Shown one piece after another: positions 27,720 through 36,226 of a stretch of 36,226 nt of DNA (its first letter is position 1; each line of letters begins with the position of its first letter). The DNA is from Aduncisulcus paluster. Lineage: Eukaryota > Fornicata. The DNA is taken from NCBI GenBank assembly GCA_024181965.1, contig BQXS01012484.1:1-36226 (forward strand), written 5' to 3'. A program made the position numbers and the translations under genes. The notes beneath the pieces were generated by a model that was not told where the DNA came from, did not search any database, and saw only the letters and a list, made by a program, of their open reading frames with translations.

Positions 27720-29783
27720 TCAAAATACATCATCAGCATCGACTCTCACTCCAACAGTACTCTGAATCTCCACTTCCTTATCGTGTGAAATATCCTTCAT
27801 GCTTTTCAATTCATCTTTTCCTTTCCCATCACCTTGTGTCACAAGAACACGCATGGAACTCATGGCCCTTGAACGAGTCCTGCCTCTTATCTCTTGGAGC
27901 CCACCAAGACCCCCAAATCCAGGCACACCGTCGTGTTTAGCCTTCTCACAAGCGGCACGATCGATCCCTTGTTCAGAAAATCCCCTTCGACCACGTTCCC
28001 TCGGAAGTACACCGATTTTCCAGATAACAATGACACACAGCACGGGGAATACGGCAGCCGTCACGTAAGTCCACTGAGCACCGGCGAGATAGGCGTCTTG
28101 GTATCCAGGATCAGTCTTGGCACCATCAAAGAGCAAATTGACATAGAACTTGTGGATGAATGCAGACAAGGCGACTCCGAAAGAATTTCCAAAGGCAGTG
28201 GTTACTTGGATAAGAGCCGAGGCTACACCGACGAAATGAGTTGGTGTTGATGAGATAATGAACGTCTGGGCTGGAACATTGTACAATCCAACGCCAGCAT
28301 ACTCCAGAATCATTCCAACCAGCATGACTCCAGTGTTCTCAAGGTAGATACCGAGAGCAATGAGAAGAAGACTGACAGACAGGGTAATGAGACCTGCGGC
28401 ACAACACACACGGGTAACGACCTTCTTGGTAAGTTGGGAGGCAGTGATGGAGGCAATCATCATCGCAAAAGGAGTCGGCATCATGAACTTCCCAAGTTTC
28501 TCAGTGTCATAATTATAGTATTTTGGCATGAGAAGAACGTAAGACATCAGATATCCAGCAATGTAAAGAGAAGAATAAGTAATAACGGAACAAATGATTG
28601 GGAAGACAATGAAACGTGAGTTAAAGATCTTCAACGGTAACAATGGATCCGGGGCTCTTTTCTCGACCTGAATGAAGACGAAAACGGCTACAATATCGAT
28701 TCCAATGAAGACAAAGAACAACCAAGATGGTAAGGAATCCATGGACACACTGGAAAAGGCTAACACAAGACAAGAGATAATAACGGCCATGAGACCAACC
28801 CCAGGAATATCGAAGGGCTTTCTCTGCTCTTTCTTTACAACTGGAGCTCTTTGAGGCTTCACATTCTCGACAGGAGCATCATCAAGATCATCCCAACCCC
28901 CTTTCTTGGGCATAGAATCAGATTGACCAGCTTCTTGGGGAGCATCAGCAGAGGTTGGGGCTTCTACCTTGACGATACCTCCTTTCTTGATCCTTTCAAG
29001 CTCTATCCTATCATTTTCACTCCTCTGTTTCTCCTTTAATTCCCTCTTTTTCTTAGCTCCCATGTGATCACGCAAAAAGGTACGCACTGACATGTAAGCA
29101 ATACTGGCACACACTGGTCCGATAATAAAGCATGTAGAATAGGATTTTGTGGCCATACGTCCTCCCAAAAGCGGTGCTATTTCCTTGGCTGCCGCGAAAC
29201 AGATACTATTGAGAGCTAGAGCAATGGGAAGCTTTCCCTTGACAACCTTCCTGCCCATGATGGCGGCAGGACAGGCAGTGAGGAATGCAATCCCCACAGC
29301 AGCAATGGCTCTGGATACGAGCAACATAACAAATGACTGTGAAAGAAAAGAAATCAAGTCACCAACAATGAAAATTCGAAGACCAAGTTTCAACATAGTG
29401 CAGGGCCCAACGGCATCAACAAGCTTTCCACCCATCAGTAATAATGACGCCTGAACAATTGCAAAGAATTGGGCAACCCACTGAGTGGAGGCAGTATCTT
29501 TATCGAATTGTTCTGAGATAGTAGGGTTTACGAGGGTAACGAGCTGTAAATCCAATGGACATAACATAACAGCAAATCCTAATAATAGGACAAGAACGCC
29601 TGGCTTAAGATTTCTATCAACATAGAACACTCGGGAAGCATCCCCAATATTCTTGACTTTTGATTCAGAACGTTGAGATCTTACATTTGATTCATTGGAA
29701 GATTTCTGGATAATTTCAGTAGAATCCGCTGTTTTATCCGGAATCTGAGATGTCAACAATGTTGAATCAGTGATTTTGCTCAT
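27720..29783 (-). CDS. Major facilitator superfamily transporter, 14-span DHA2-like
   Basis: A 687-residue protein with ATG at 29783-29781. A polar N-terminus (1-58) precedes the first span, which carries DLQLVTLVNPTI (78-89), the counterpart of the DHA2 motif LDxTIVNVALP. GGKLVDAVGPCTMLKLG (118-134) is the loop 2-3 motif A, and EIAPLLGGRM (201-210) fits the span 5 motif C. I count six spans up to ~235, a ~100-residue charged central loop (about 236-338, rich in Lys/Glu), then eight more. This is the 14-span layout of the EmrB/QacA drug:H+ antiporter group, known in bacteria, fungi and plants. The substrate is unknown. The long soluble loop and ~60-residue C-terminal tail are larger than in bacterial relatives. 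Its sequence is richer in G+C and codes more evenly than the orphan gene at 5466. Confidence 0.88.
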   Translation of the reverse strand: MSKITDSTLLTSQIPDKTADSTEIIQKSSNESNVRSQRSESKVKNIGDASRVFYVDRNLKPGVLVLLLGFAVMLCPLDLQLVTLVNPTISEQFDKDTASTQWVAQFFAIVQASLLLMGGKLVDAVGPCTMLKLGLRIFIVGDLISFLSQSFVMLLVSRAIAAVGIAFLTACPAAIMGRKVVKGKLPIALALNSICFAAAKEIAPLLGGRMATKSYSTCFIIGPVCASIAYMSVRTFLRDHMGAKKKRELKEKQRSENDRIELERIKKGGIVKVEAPTSADAPQEAGQSDSMPKKGGWDDLDDAPVENVKPQRAPVVKKEQRKPFDIPGVGLMAVIISCLVLAFSSVSMDSLPSWLFFVFIGIDIVAVFVFIQVEKRAPDPLLPLKIFNSRFIVFPIICSVITYSSLYIAGYLMSYVLLMPKYYNYDTEKLGKFMMPTPFAMMIASITASQLTKKVVTRVCCAAGLITLSVSLLLIALGIYLENTGVMLVGMILEYAGVGLYNVPAQTFIISSTPTHFVGVASALIQVTTAFGNSFGVALSAFIHKFYVNLLFDGAKTDPGYQDAYLAGAQWTYVTAAVFPVLCVIVIWKIGVLPRERGRRGFSEQGIDRAACEKAKHDGVPGFGGLGGLQEIRGRTRSRAMSSMRVLVTQGDGKGKDELKSMKDISHDKEVEIQSTVGVRVDADDVF

Positions 29784-30331
29784 TTAAAAAATATTGAGAA
29801 ATTGAATATAATGAAACGAACAAAATAAAAAATCCACAAATATTAATCAATAATAATGAATATAAGGAAGTGGATGTTGAAAAGGACCTCCAAGTTCGAA
29901 GGAAAAATCAACACCAGACCTAATTATCATATTATGCACGTAATTGAAGGACGATTTGGATTAAATTTGTCCAAAAATAGACTAAAAACGGGTATTACTT
30001 TTTTTCTTCTTCTAAGTTGCCATCTTTGTCCTGGAGGACGAAAATCATCATATACAGACTTTTTGCAATAGTATATGTCAACAAATAATATGTAGACATT
30101 GAAAATGGAATAAAGATTCCTTTTACCCAAAATATTTTCTTAATTTCCTCTGAATTAACTACGAATCAGAATTTCGCTCAATTCTTCCTCCGTTTCATTC
30201 CTCAGGTAATTGAAATAAATAGTAGCTGATTTTAAAATACAAGTTTATAAACATATGATTTATGCTGATGATTATTGTATTCTTTGATTTTTTTGACGAA
30301 ATTGCGAGATTTCTTGTAATCTAATGCAGAT
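29784..30331. promoter_or_regulatory. Divergent region between MFS and Ser-rich protein genes
   Basis: A 548-base spacer, presumed to carry both promoters. TCTAATGCAG just before 30332 resembles a branch site plus acceptor, but no GTATGT donor or upstream coding exon was found. Confidence 0.5.
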
Positions 30332-32803
30332 ATGAATCGTTTGTTCGAGAAATGGGAGCTATACGATCATTATGATAAATTAACTAAGACAAAAGAAAGT
30401 GTATCTGTCAAGAATTGGGTGGTGGGAGAAAGAAGTGAAAAAAAGCTTACAAATCAACATTTGGTTGGTTTAATGCATAAGAAGAAAGATAAAATGTCTA
30501 GAAAAATCCGTTGTAATTCAGAATATTCCCGTATGCCTCCTCGTATCCCTCCAACCTCATCTTTTGCATATGCTGTTGCTCCCACAAGGTCTGCCTCAAA
30601 GAAGAATTCAAAATCCCTTGAAAAAGAGTATGCTGATATGATTTTAGGGATGTCTTCAAAACAATCTGCTTCTCCGAGGACTTTAGAACTAACTCGGCCA
30701 AGATCTAGTGAAGCCATGAGTCCAAGAATTAGTTCTTTGCCTCAACTCACTCAATGTTCGCTTGCAGGTGCTATTCAAATGCAAAGAGTAGATTCTTTGT
30801 CACTTCCACTACCACCTAGGATTCGTCGTCATGGGGAAGAAAAACGAGCATCAAGGCATCAAAAAGAACGAGAAGCTCAAAGATTAATGATACAGGACCG
30901 TATTGACGAAGAAAAAAAGAAGAAGAAGAAAGGAGTTAACTCTGAACTGGGCTCGTTCTTCGGGAGTTTTGATACTGACATGATGTCTTCGTTATCTGGT
31001 GGCATGAGTGGATTTTCTTTTCGCTCCAGGAGTCCATCGGTCACTGAACTATTAACTAAACGTCCAACCAGGACAGGATCTCTGTCTCTTCTGCTTCCTC
31101 CTGCATCCAGCTCTCCAAAATCACAGTCATTTCGGCGTAAATCCTCAGATTCAACCCATCGCAAAACACAAACTGGATCTACTTCAGATGTTATGGAAAA
31201 GAAACAATATGTTTTTCAATCGTCTAAAAAAAGATTGTTATCCAGCAGCAAGCCTACTCCAATAAGTTCAAAAGATTCTGCTACCTATGATTCAACTTCG
31301 AAACAACTTCAATTCCTTACTCCCCCCAATGCTCGTTTCAGCGTTGACTCTCTCTCGTCCTCGTCTGCTCAAAAAGGACGATATCCTGACTTACCTCAGT
31401 ATTCTCATTCCATCGGCCGCCAACCCTCTCTTCTCTCCGCCCGTCTGCCCCCTTTCCGTCTGAATGCTGAGATAGGTTCTGACGATCAACGCTGTGCCTC
31501 TCTTCGACTCTCGTTCCTGTCTCGCTCCATGTGTCATGTTCTTGATATCGCTTATAGAGATAGTGCTATGTTTCAATCCACATCAGGAAACCCATCTAAA
31601 CGGCAGAAAGTACCCTCTCACAGGCTTCCTGCTCTTGATTCTCTAAATGTGAAGTTATTTGTCACTCCGCATATACAAAAGCTCAAACATGGTCGTCTGA
31701 GATCTGTGGCCAAGGACAAACGAATTGCCAAATGCATACCTGATGTTAGAGTGCTTAACAATGGTTATCTCTGCCTTCAGAGTCTCATAGATGTATACAA
31801 AGGGACAGTGGGAAATGCTATTTATGCCCAGCAACAATTAGCTTGGGAAGCCAAAGCCAGGGACCATGAGCTGAAGAGGAAGAAAAGGTCTGGATCCGCA
31901 TCATTTAAACCCAGTGATATTCACAGATATGGAATGTTCAGTGGAGAAGCTGAAGGATTGAGTTCTCCAACTCAACAATATTGCCTCTGTCATGATGATA
32001 ACAGTGACATTCTGAGTGAATATAGTGTTGAAGAGGAAGAGAGAGATGTTGTGGCTATAAAAGATCTTTCACAGCCAATGATACATTCTGATGGTGATGA
32101 AGATAAAAATATATCCAGTGCGACTCCAGGTTATTCAAACAGGAAAACAAGAGATCCAAAGATAGGTTCCTCGGTATCGATCCCTCAGTTTAAGATTGAC
32201 TCTGAGGATGATTCAAAATATGGTCCAAAAATAGATATTCAACATGACACCGATGATGTTTCCGAACAAGGAGAGGAACATTTACAAGGTCCCATGTTAG
32301 CAGATGTTCTTTGTACAATCTCTGAGAGTGTGAGCGATGATGATTTCGATGGTGGTGCCAATGCTCTCTCTGAACCTAAAGATAGAATTGAGAAAGATGG
32401 TAGGGGGATTTGGAGAACAGATTCAAGACTTGAATTTGAGAAACTTATTGATGTGGCCTGCGATGGATCTGATTTGTTTGAAAGCACAAACTCTCTGAAT
32501 TCTCTTACTACAAGTTCTTTGGGCTCTTCATCTTCTTCGTCCTTGCCTGAACTTTGTTCTGCCACATCCGCCTCCAAAGTTGACAAATTCACACCTATTA
32601 CTTCACTCCGACCTATTTTTAGCCTATCTCGAACTTCACACCGGGAGACGACTGATCACTATCTTGGAAATGTTATCGGATATGTTGTTAAGTGTATCGT
32701 CACTCACAAATCAAGGTCTGAAGAAGCTTCTTGCATCGTGTTCTTCGGCTCTGGTGAACTTCTGAAGGCCGCTGAGGAATACATTAACATATATGATTTC
32801 TAA
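30332..32803 (+). CDS. Unrecognised 823-residue Ser-rich protein
   Basis: One open frame from ATG 30332 to TAA. The N-terminal half is basic, Ser/Pro/Arg-rich and probably disordered (repeated SPR, RPR, TRPRSS-type clusters and a Lys run EEKKKKKKG near 30910-30940). A more ordered stretch at about residues 435-520 (VKLFVTPHIQKLKHGRLRSV through a cluster of aromatic and hydrophobic residues) is followed by an acidic, Ser-rich region. The last ~60 residues again look folded (HYLGNVIGYVVKCIVTH...SCIVFFGSGELLKAAEEYI). There is no signal peptide or membrane span. I do not recognise a family. The many Ser-Pro and Arg-x-x-Ser sites suggest a phosphorylated scaffold, but that is only inference from composition. 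Confidence 0.7.
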   Translation: MNRLFEKWELYDHYDKLTKTKESVSVKNWVVGERSEKKLTNQHLVGLMHKKKDKMSRKIRCNSEYSRMPPRIPPTSSFAYAVAPTRSASKKNSKSLEKEYADMILGMSSKQSASPRTLELTRPRSSEAMSPRISSLPQLTQCSLAGAIQMQRVDSLSLPLPPRIRRHGEEKRASRHQKEREAQRLMIQDRIDEEKKKKKKGVNSELGSFFGSFDTDMMSSLSGGMSGFSFRSRSPSVTELLTKRPTRTGSLSLLLPPASSSPKSQSFRRKSSDSTHRKTQTGSTSDVMEKKQYVFQSSKKRLLSSSKPTPISSKDSATYDSTSKQLQFLTPPNARFSVDSLSSSSAQKGRYPDLPQYSHSIGRQPSLLSARLPPFRLNAEIGSDDQRCASLRLSFLSRSMCHVLDIAYRDSAMFQSTSGNPSKRQKVPSHRLPALDSLNVKLFVTPHIQKLKHGRLRSVAKDKRIAKCIPDVRVLNNGYLCLQSLIDVYKGTVGNAIYAQQQLAWEAKARDHELKRKKRSGSASFKPSDIHRYGMFSGEAEGLSSPTQQYCLCHDDNSDILSEYSVEEEERDVVAIKDLSQPMIHSDGDEDKNISSATPGYSNRKTRDPKIGSSVSIPQFKIDSEDDSKYGPKIDIQHDTDDVSEQGEEHLQGPMLADVLCTISESVSDDDFDGGANALSEPKDRIEKDGRGIWRTDSRLEFEKLIDVACDGSDLFESTNSLNSLTTSSLGSSSSSSLPELCSATSASKVDKFTPITSLRPIFSLSRTSHRETTDHYLGNVIGYVVKCIVTHKSRSEEASCIVFFGSGELLKAAEEYINIYDF

Positions 32804-33589
32804 AAATAGAATATAGCTCGATTTTTTTTTTAAAATTACATTTTAAATATTTATTAATTTATATTTATTATATTCCTGACAACTTCTTAATATCTGAATA
32901 TTATATGTTGTTTATCTTATTTTTCTCTCTTCGGCGTTTATTTTTTTTCTATGATCTTCTATTTTTTCTAAATTTTTCTGTTGTTTTTCTCTTGGATGGT
33001 TCACCTTTTCATTGTAAAAATGTGAATTAAATTAATATAAATAATGTTAAATAATCCAAAATTTAAACTTTAATATGTCCGTTTTATCCATTGAATATTG
33101 TCATTATTTTTAGATCTTATTCTTTTTTCCCTTTTTTTTCCTATTATTCATATTTCTATTTTTACAGTCTTTCCAGGCTCCCTCTTATTTTATTTTATTG
33201 TTTTTCGCTCTGATATATATTACATTTCGTTCTACTTATGTGTGTATGGATTCTAGAGTTCTTGGTTTTGTCAGAGTCTGCAAAAATAGTCAAATTCTAG
33301 TGCATCATGTGGTACCTTTCCAAAATCTTCTATTTAAGTTAAAATTTCCAATTTGAATTTGCTATTATTTCAATAAAACTGAGAATCTACGAAATAATGC
33401 CACCATATACTATTCGGATTTCTTGCTACCACCTATTTGATGGGTTGACTGAAGATCTGAAGAATATGACCTTGATGGCAAAGAAAAGAAAGAGAAAAAA
33501 CTATTACTAAACTCATCATTGAGTGATAGACGAGATCTAACAGTAATCAAAACAAATAGACTCAGTTCCAATTTAGTAATGGTCTTATG

Positions 33590-33638
33590 CACTGCAGCAG
33601 TGACTGCTAATAGATATTTAGATCAGATTAAGCTGATC
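33590..33638. repeat. Cluster of three inverted repeats
   Basis: CACTGC-A-GCAGTG (33590-33602) overlaps AGCAGT-G-ACTGCT (33596-33608). GATCAG-ATTAAG-CTGATC follows at 33621-33638. All arms are perfect. Confidence 0.75.
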
Positions 33639-33709
33639 CATTATAATAAAATGTATTTTATACCTTATTAGTTACCAAAAGGTGATTCAATCATTCAAGT
33701 TCGGTTTTT

Positions 33710-33731
33710 CGGTAATTCCCGGTTTAGCCGG
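33710..33731 (+). repeat. 22-base G+C-rich motif, copy 1
   Basis: It starts CGGTAATTCCCGG and ends TTTAGCCGG. It matches 36091-36112 at 21 of 22 positions in the same orientation. It stands out from its A+T-rich surroundings. Confidence 0.85.
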
Positions 33732-33840
33732 TCATTCAAAGTTTGAATTTCAATCGATAATACTTATTCGAAAAACCAGCTCAAAAATGAATACAGAAAT
33801 ATTAAATATTTATTTCGAACAAAAATGATATCATTCAGAC

Positions 33841-35205
33841 TCATTTCTCCTCTTCGGCATCTCCCTCTTCAGAATCTTCCTCATCCAACAAGAGAGCTGT
33901 AATTCCGAGTTCATCGTCTTGTTCTTTAGTTCTTTTATACTCTTCTTCAACCATTTCTGGATCATCCTCGGGGGCATAAAGGTTCTGAATATAACTACCA
34001 TTGGCAGGATCGTCAATGATTATTGTAAATGGTGTTTTTCCCTCCATAAGAAGGTCAAATTTCTCTAAAAAGGCAACAACCTTCTTTCTTTTCTCAGAGG
34101 TAGCGCTATCTCCGGAGAAAAAGGCCAATTCTCTCTTGAGTTGATCTTTTGATTTTTCGAGCAATCCTTCAATGGTTGTGAAAAATCCTCCAAGACTACC
34201 AGGCGTAATGGTCAATCCAAGCATCGGAACCTCAACACTGGCAGTCTCAGATTTAAGAACATCCCTAGACAAGTCGACAGGGTCTGTGATATTGAATGTA
34301 ATCTTCTTTCCTTTCTTGCTAATACCTCCCCCGGATTTGACTTCAACGTCTTTATATCCACACCTCTCACATTTCAAAGCCATCAGAACAATCTCTTTGA
34401 AGTGGGGAATGTTGGCGATAACCATACGTTGCTCACAACGAGAAGTACAGCTTGGACACTCAGTGTAGAAGCTCATGACCTCGGAGGAAGTGGTTACGTA
34501 TTCCTCAAGCTTCTCTTCAGAGGCTACATCGTGAGTAATGCATTGAGCTTTAGAGGCCTTCTCTTTCTTGGCTGAAAGGGCCTGGAAAGCTGCTTCTTGC
34601 TCGGGTTTAACACCGATCTCAAGACACTGCTCTTTGGTACGCACATAACGTGTAACCTTATATTCGTTTGGTATCTTTTTAACGGTTTCATCATCAAGGA
34701 CAAGATTTTCGACAAAAGAGTTTCCAGAAGGGTCATCAAGAATGACAGTAAAAGGAGATTTAAGATCTGTTAAATCATGGATCTTAGCTATTAATTCATC
34801 TATCTTTTTGGCAACTTCGGGCTGTTGGATATGACGAACAGGTTGAAGCTGACCCAATCCTTCAGCAGCAGCTCCAAGGATTCCCTCAACATTTGATAGG
34901 GAACCTTTTTGAGCTTCTTTTGGCATTTCAAGTCCAATCTCAGGAATAGTAATTGTAGCAAAGTCTCCTTTAACAACATGACGCAATAAATCAATAGGTT
35001 CAGAAATTTTAACAGAATAATGGACACCTTTATCTTGAATATCTTCCAAAGATTCAATAGTCTGGTTTGAAAAGTTGCAGTGAGGACAATAGAATGAAGA
35101 AAGGAGAACTTCTTTAAATCCAGGTACCATCGTCATACAGAGCCTAGTGGTCCCCTTTTCATGACAATTCATGCATAATGATTCAACTTCTTGAACTTCA
35201 GACAT
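33841..35205 (-). CDS. ZPR1: Zinc finger protein ZPR1
   Basis: 454 residues with ATG at 35205-35203. Two ZPR1 modules are present. The first C4 finger uses C11, C14, C40 and C43 (CMNC...CPHC) with the family spacing and the VPGFKEVLLSSF core; the second uses C250, C253, C279 and C282 (CPSC...CERC). Each is followed by a double-stranded beta-helix-like domain with SVKISEPIDLLRHV and the matching FNITDPVDLSRDVL, and by the conserved FTVILDDPSGNSFVEN and FTIIIDDPANGSYIQN strands. The C-terminus is acidic. ZPR1 is an essential eukaryotic and archaeal protein that binds translation elongation factor eEF1A and acts as a folding chaperone for it. The length matches other eukaryotes (about 460 residues). 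No intron is needed. Confidence 0.97.
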   Translation of the reverse strand: MSEVQEVESLCMNCHEKGTTRLCMTMVPGFKEVLLSSFYCPHCNFSNQTIESLEDIQDKGVHYSVKISEPIDLLRHVVKGDFATITIPEIGLEMPKEAQKGSLSNVEGILGAAAEGLGQLQPVRHIQQPEVAKKIDELIAKIHDLTDLKSPFTVILDDPSGNSFVENLVLDDETVKKIPNEYKVTRYVRTKEQCLEIGVKPEQEAAFQALSAKKEKASKAQCITHDVASEEKLEEYVTTSSEVMSFYTECPSCTSRCEQRMVIANIPHFKEIVLMALKCERCGYKDVEVKSGGGISKKGKKITFNITDPVDLSRDVLKSETASVEVPMLGLTITPGSLGGFFTTIEGLLEKSKDQLKRELAFFSGDSATSEKRKKVVAFLEKFDLLMEGKTPFTIIIDDPANGSYIQNLYAPEDDPEMVEEEYKRTKEQDDELGITALLLDEEDSEEGDAEEEK

Positions 35206-35421
35206 AAGAAATAACTAAATAAGCTCGCAAATGCGAAGAAAATAGTGATTGCCAACTTCAATTGCCAATTAACGGTGTTTGAGTAAATTATCCTCTGAGA
35301 ACAATTATGAAATCTTATTCAAATATATCAGGGATAATTTTTAATGGTGATGTTCATGCGATTGTAGGGATTCATCACATCGATCAATTTGATTATTCAT
35401 CGAATGAATTATCAATTTTAT
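35206..35421. other. Spacer between ZPR1 and ARL genes
   Basis: 216 bases upstream of ZPR1 and downstream of the ARL gene, both on the minus strand. It is A+T-rich. No element is recognised. Confidence 0.45.
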
Positions 35422-36036
35422 TTACAACTTTCCAACAAGCCAGTCCAATCCTTCTCTGATATCAGATCCATCTCCTTTAACAGCACTTGTTTCAAATATG
35501 GCCCAAGGTCTATCTTGATATTTTGGTAATCCCAAAGCCACTGAAACACGACCACCTGGAGCAGATCCAGGAACATCCTTCTTATTAGCAAAAACCAAAA
35601 GGGGGACACGTGCCAATTCGGGTTCTTTTAAAATATTTTCAAGTTCTCGTCTTGCAGAATCAAACCTGGATGTATCTGACGAATCAGCAACAAAAACAAC
35701 TGCATTTGCTCCCTTTGTATAACTTCTCCAATATGGTCTTATAACAGATTGCCCTCCTAAATCCCAACAACTTAGTTCGATCCCCTTTGTTTGAATTTTT
35801 TCTAGATTGAATCCGACTGTTGGAGCTGTTGGAACTATTTTACCAAGTTTCAATCGATATAATATTGAAGTTTTCCCAGCATTATCTAATCCAATTATTA
35901 TAATCCTTCTCTTTTTTGTCCAGCCTAACCAAGACAACATTGAACTCCATGCAGTGCCTAAAGAAGACAAATTAGATTAATTCAAGAATTATAACAAAAA
36001 TCCTATTTTCCAAAGAAATAAATCAAACATACCCAT
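35422..36036 (-). CDS. ARF/ARL-family small GTPase (two exons, minute first coding exon)
   Basis: Exon 1 supplies only ATGG (36036-36033); exon 2 (35957-35422) supplies the rest, giving 179 residues. Splicing yields MGTAWSSMLSWLGW, with the N-terminal glycine needed for myristoylation and an amphipathic helix. The GTPase motifs fall exactly at ARF numbering: P-loop GLDNAGKT (24-31), T48 in switch I, WDLGGQ (66-71) with catalytic Q71, NKKD (126-129). IRPYWRSY after switch II resembles ARL1 most. A 3-4-residue Gly/Pro insertion follows NKKD. It probably recruits effectors to Golgi or endosomal membranes when GTP-bound. Without the first exon no ATG precedes the helix properly: the unspliced frame opens with TTG, and the next ATG (codon 8) would lose the glycine. 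ARL1 rather than another ARL is a moderate-confidence call. Confidence 0.92.
35958..36032 (-). other. Intron of the ARL gene (75 bases, phase 1)
   Basis: The donor is GTATGT and the acceptor TCTTTAG, with TCTAATT shortly before the acceptor as a possible branch site. It begins four bases into the coding region and joins G with GC into the glycine-2 codon. Confidence 0.9.
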
Positions 36037-36226
36037 TATATTTCTGTGTTCTATTGATATCCCGTCCAAAATGACACTCCTTACTTTATTCGGTAAATCC
36101 CGGTTTAGCCGGATATTGAGCAAGACATGCTCCAAACAAGAAAAAATAAAGACAAAAAGAAAATAATGGGCAAAAAACATATAGTCAGCAACAAATCATA
36201 TAGAGTAGAGGTTAAACCATTGTGAT
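36037..36226. promoter_or_regulatory. Upstream region of the ARL gene
   Basis: The 190 bases before the ARL start contain the second copy of the 22-base G+C-rich motif, 55 bases upstream of the ATG. Nothing else is recognised. Confidence 0.45.
36091..36112 (+). repeat. 22-base G+C-rich motif, copy 2
   Basis: It differs from 33710-33731 only by A instead of T at the seventh base. It lies in the 5' flank of the ARL gene. Confidence 0.85.

Larger units (their letters stand above)
32804..33840. other. Spacer between convergent genes, with dyads and a G+C-rich motif
   Basis: The first ~550 bases are nearly pure A/T. From about 33400 the composition is more even: a cluster of three dyads (33590-33638) and a 22-base motif (33710-33731) shared with 36091-36112. 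A possible 60-codon minus-strand frame (33592-33410) has no supporting features. A non-coding RNA or a mobile-element remnant is possible. Confidence 0.5.

Noticed and set aside
30200-30331. 5' intron of the Ser-rich protein gene ending at TCTAATGCAG
   Set aside because: No GTATGT donor and no upstream ATG-bearing exon could be found. An intron confined to the 5' untranslated region remains possible.
85-36036. Non-standard genetic code (TAR read as Gln, known in some diplomonads)
   Set aside because: TAA, TAG and TGA each end a well-supported gene at the expected family length (for example TAG for the deaminase).

Overview
The window is nuclear DNA of a single-celled, probably flagellated eukaryote. 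The evidence is eukaryote-only gene families (kinesin-like motor, TTLL1-type tubulin polyglutamylase, ARF/ARL GTPase, ZPR1, ABCC transporter, Kar5/GEX1-type nuclear fusion protein), three short spliceosomal introns with a GTATGT donor, and two tRNA genes with Pol III terminator T-runs. TAA, TAG and TGA all end genes, so the code is standard. Genes are dense, mostly intronless and separated by very A+T-rich spacers. A metamonad of the fornicate type would fit, but the sequence alone does not settle this.

Layout: divergent kinesin-like coiled-coil protein (+, 85-4449); tRNA-Cys (5080-5152); unrecognised 677-residue protein (-, 5466-7499); six-span membrane protein (+, 7860-8528); cytidine deaminase (-, 8663-9121), followed by a nested set of exact duplications of its 5' end (9084-10320); IQ-motif pseudokinase with one intron (-, 10695-12972); Kar5/GEX1-like protein (+, 13481-15676); tRNA-Ser (16019-16101); small coiled-coil protein (-, 16323-16862); TTLL1-like ligase with one intron (+, 17174-18518); ABCC transporter region (+, 18668-26380); 14-span MFS transporter (-, 27720-29783); unrecognised Ser-rich protein (+, 30332-32803); ZPR1 (-, 33841-35205); ARL-type GTPase with a four-base first coding exon (-, 35422-36036).

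The ABCC region holds every domain of a full transporter (TMD1, NBD1, TMD2, NBD2), but not in one open frame. It is cut by a 20-N gap flanked by two copies of the same ~323 bp. Its inter-domain linker is present as five near-identical ~480-bp units, with frame breaks at two junctions. The 29 bases just before the gap also occur at 10324-10352, beside the deaminase duplications. Together these look like assembly damage laid over a truly repeat-prone linker.

Functionally the window mixes microtubule and cilium genes (kinesin-like, TTLL1, perhaps ARL), membrane transport (ABCC, MFS), pyrimidine salvage, and one gene that implies nuclear fusion and therefore a sexual cycle. The most notable biology is the Kar5/GEX1 candidate, the 5'-biased phase-1 introns including the minute ARL exon, the IQ pseudokinase, and the expanding acidic repeat in the ABCC linker.
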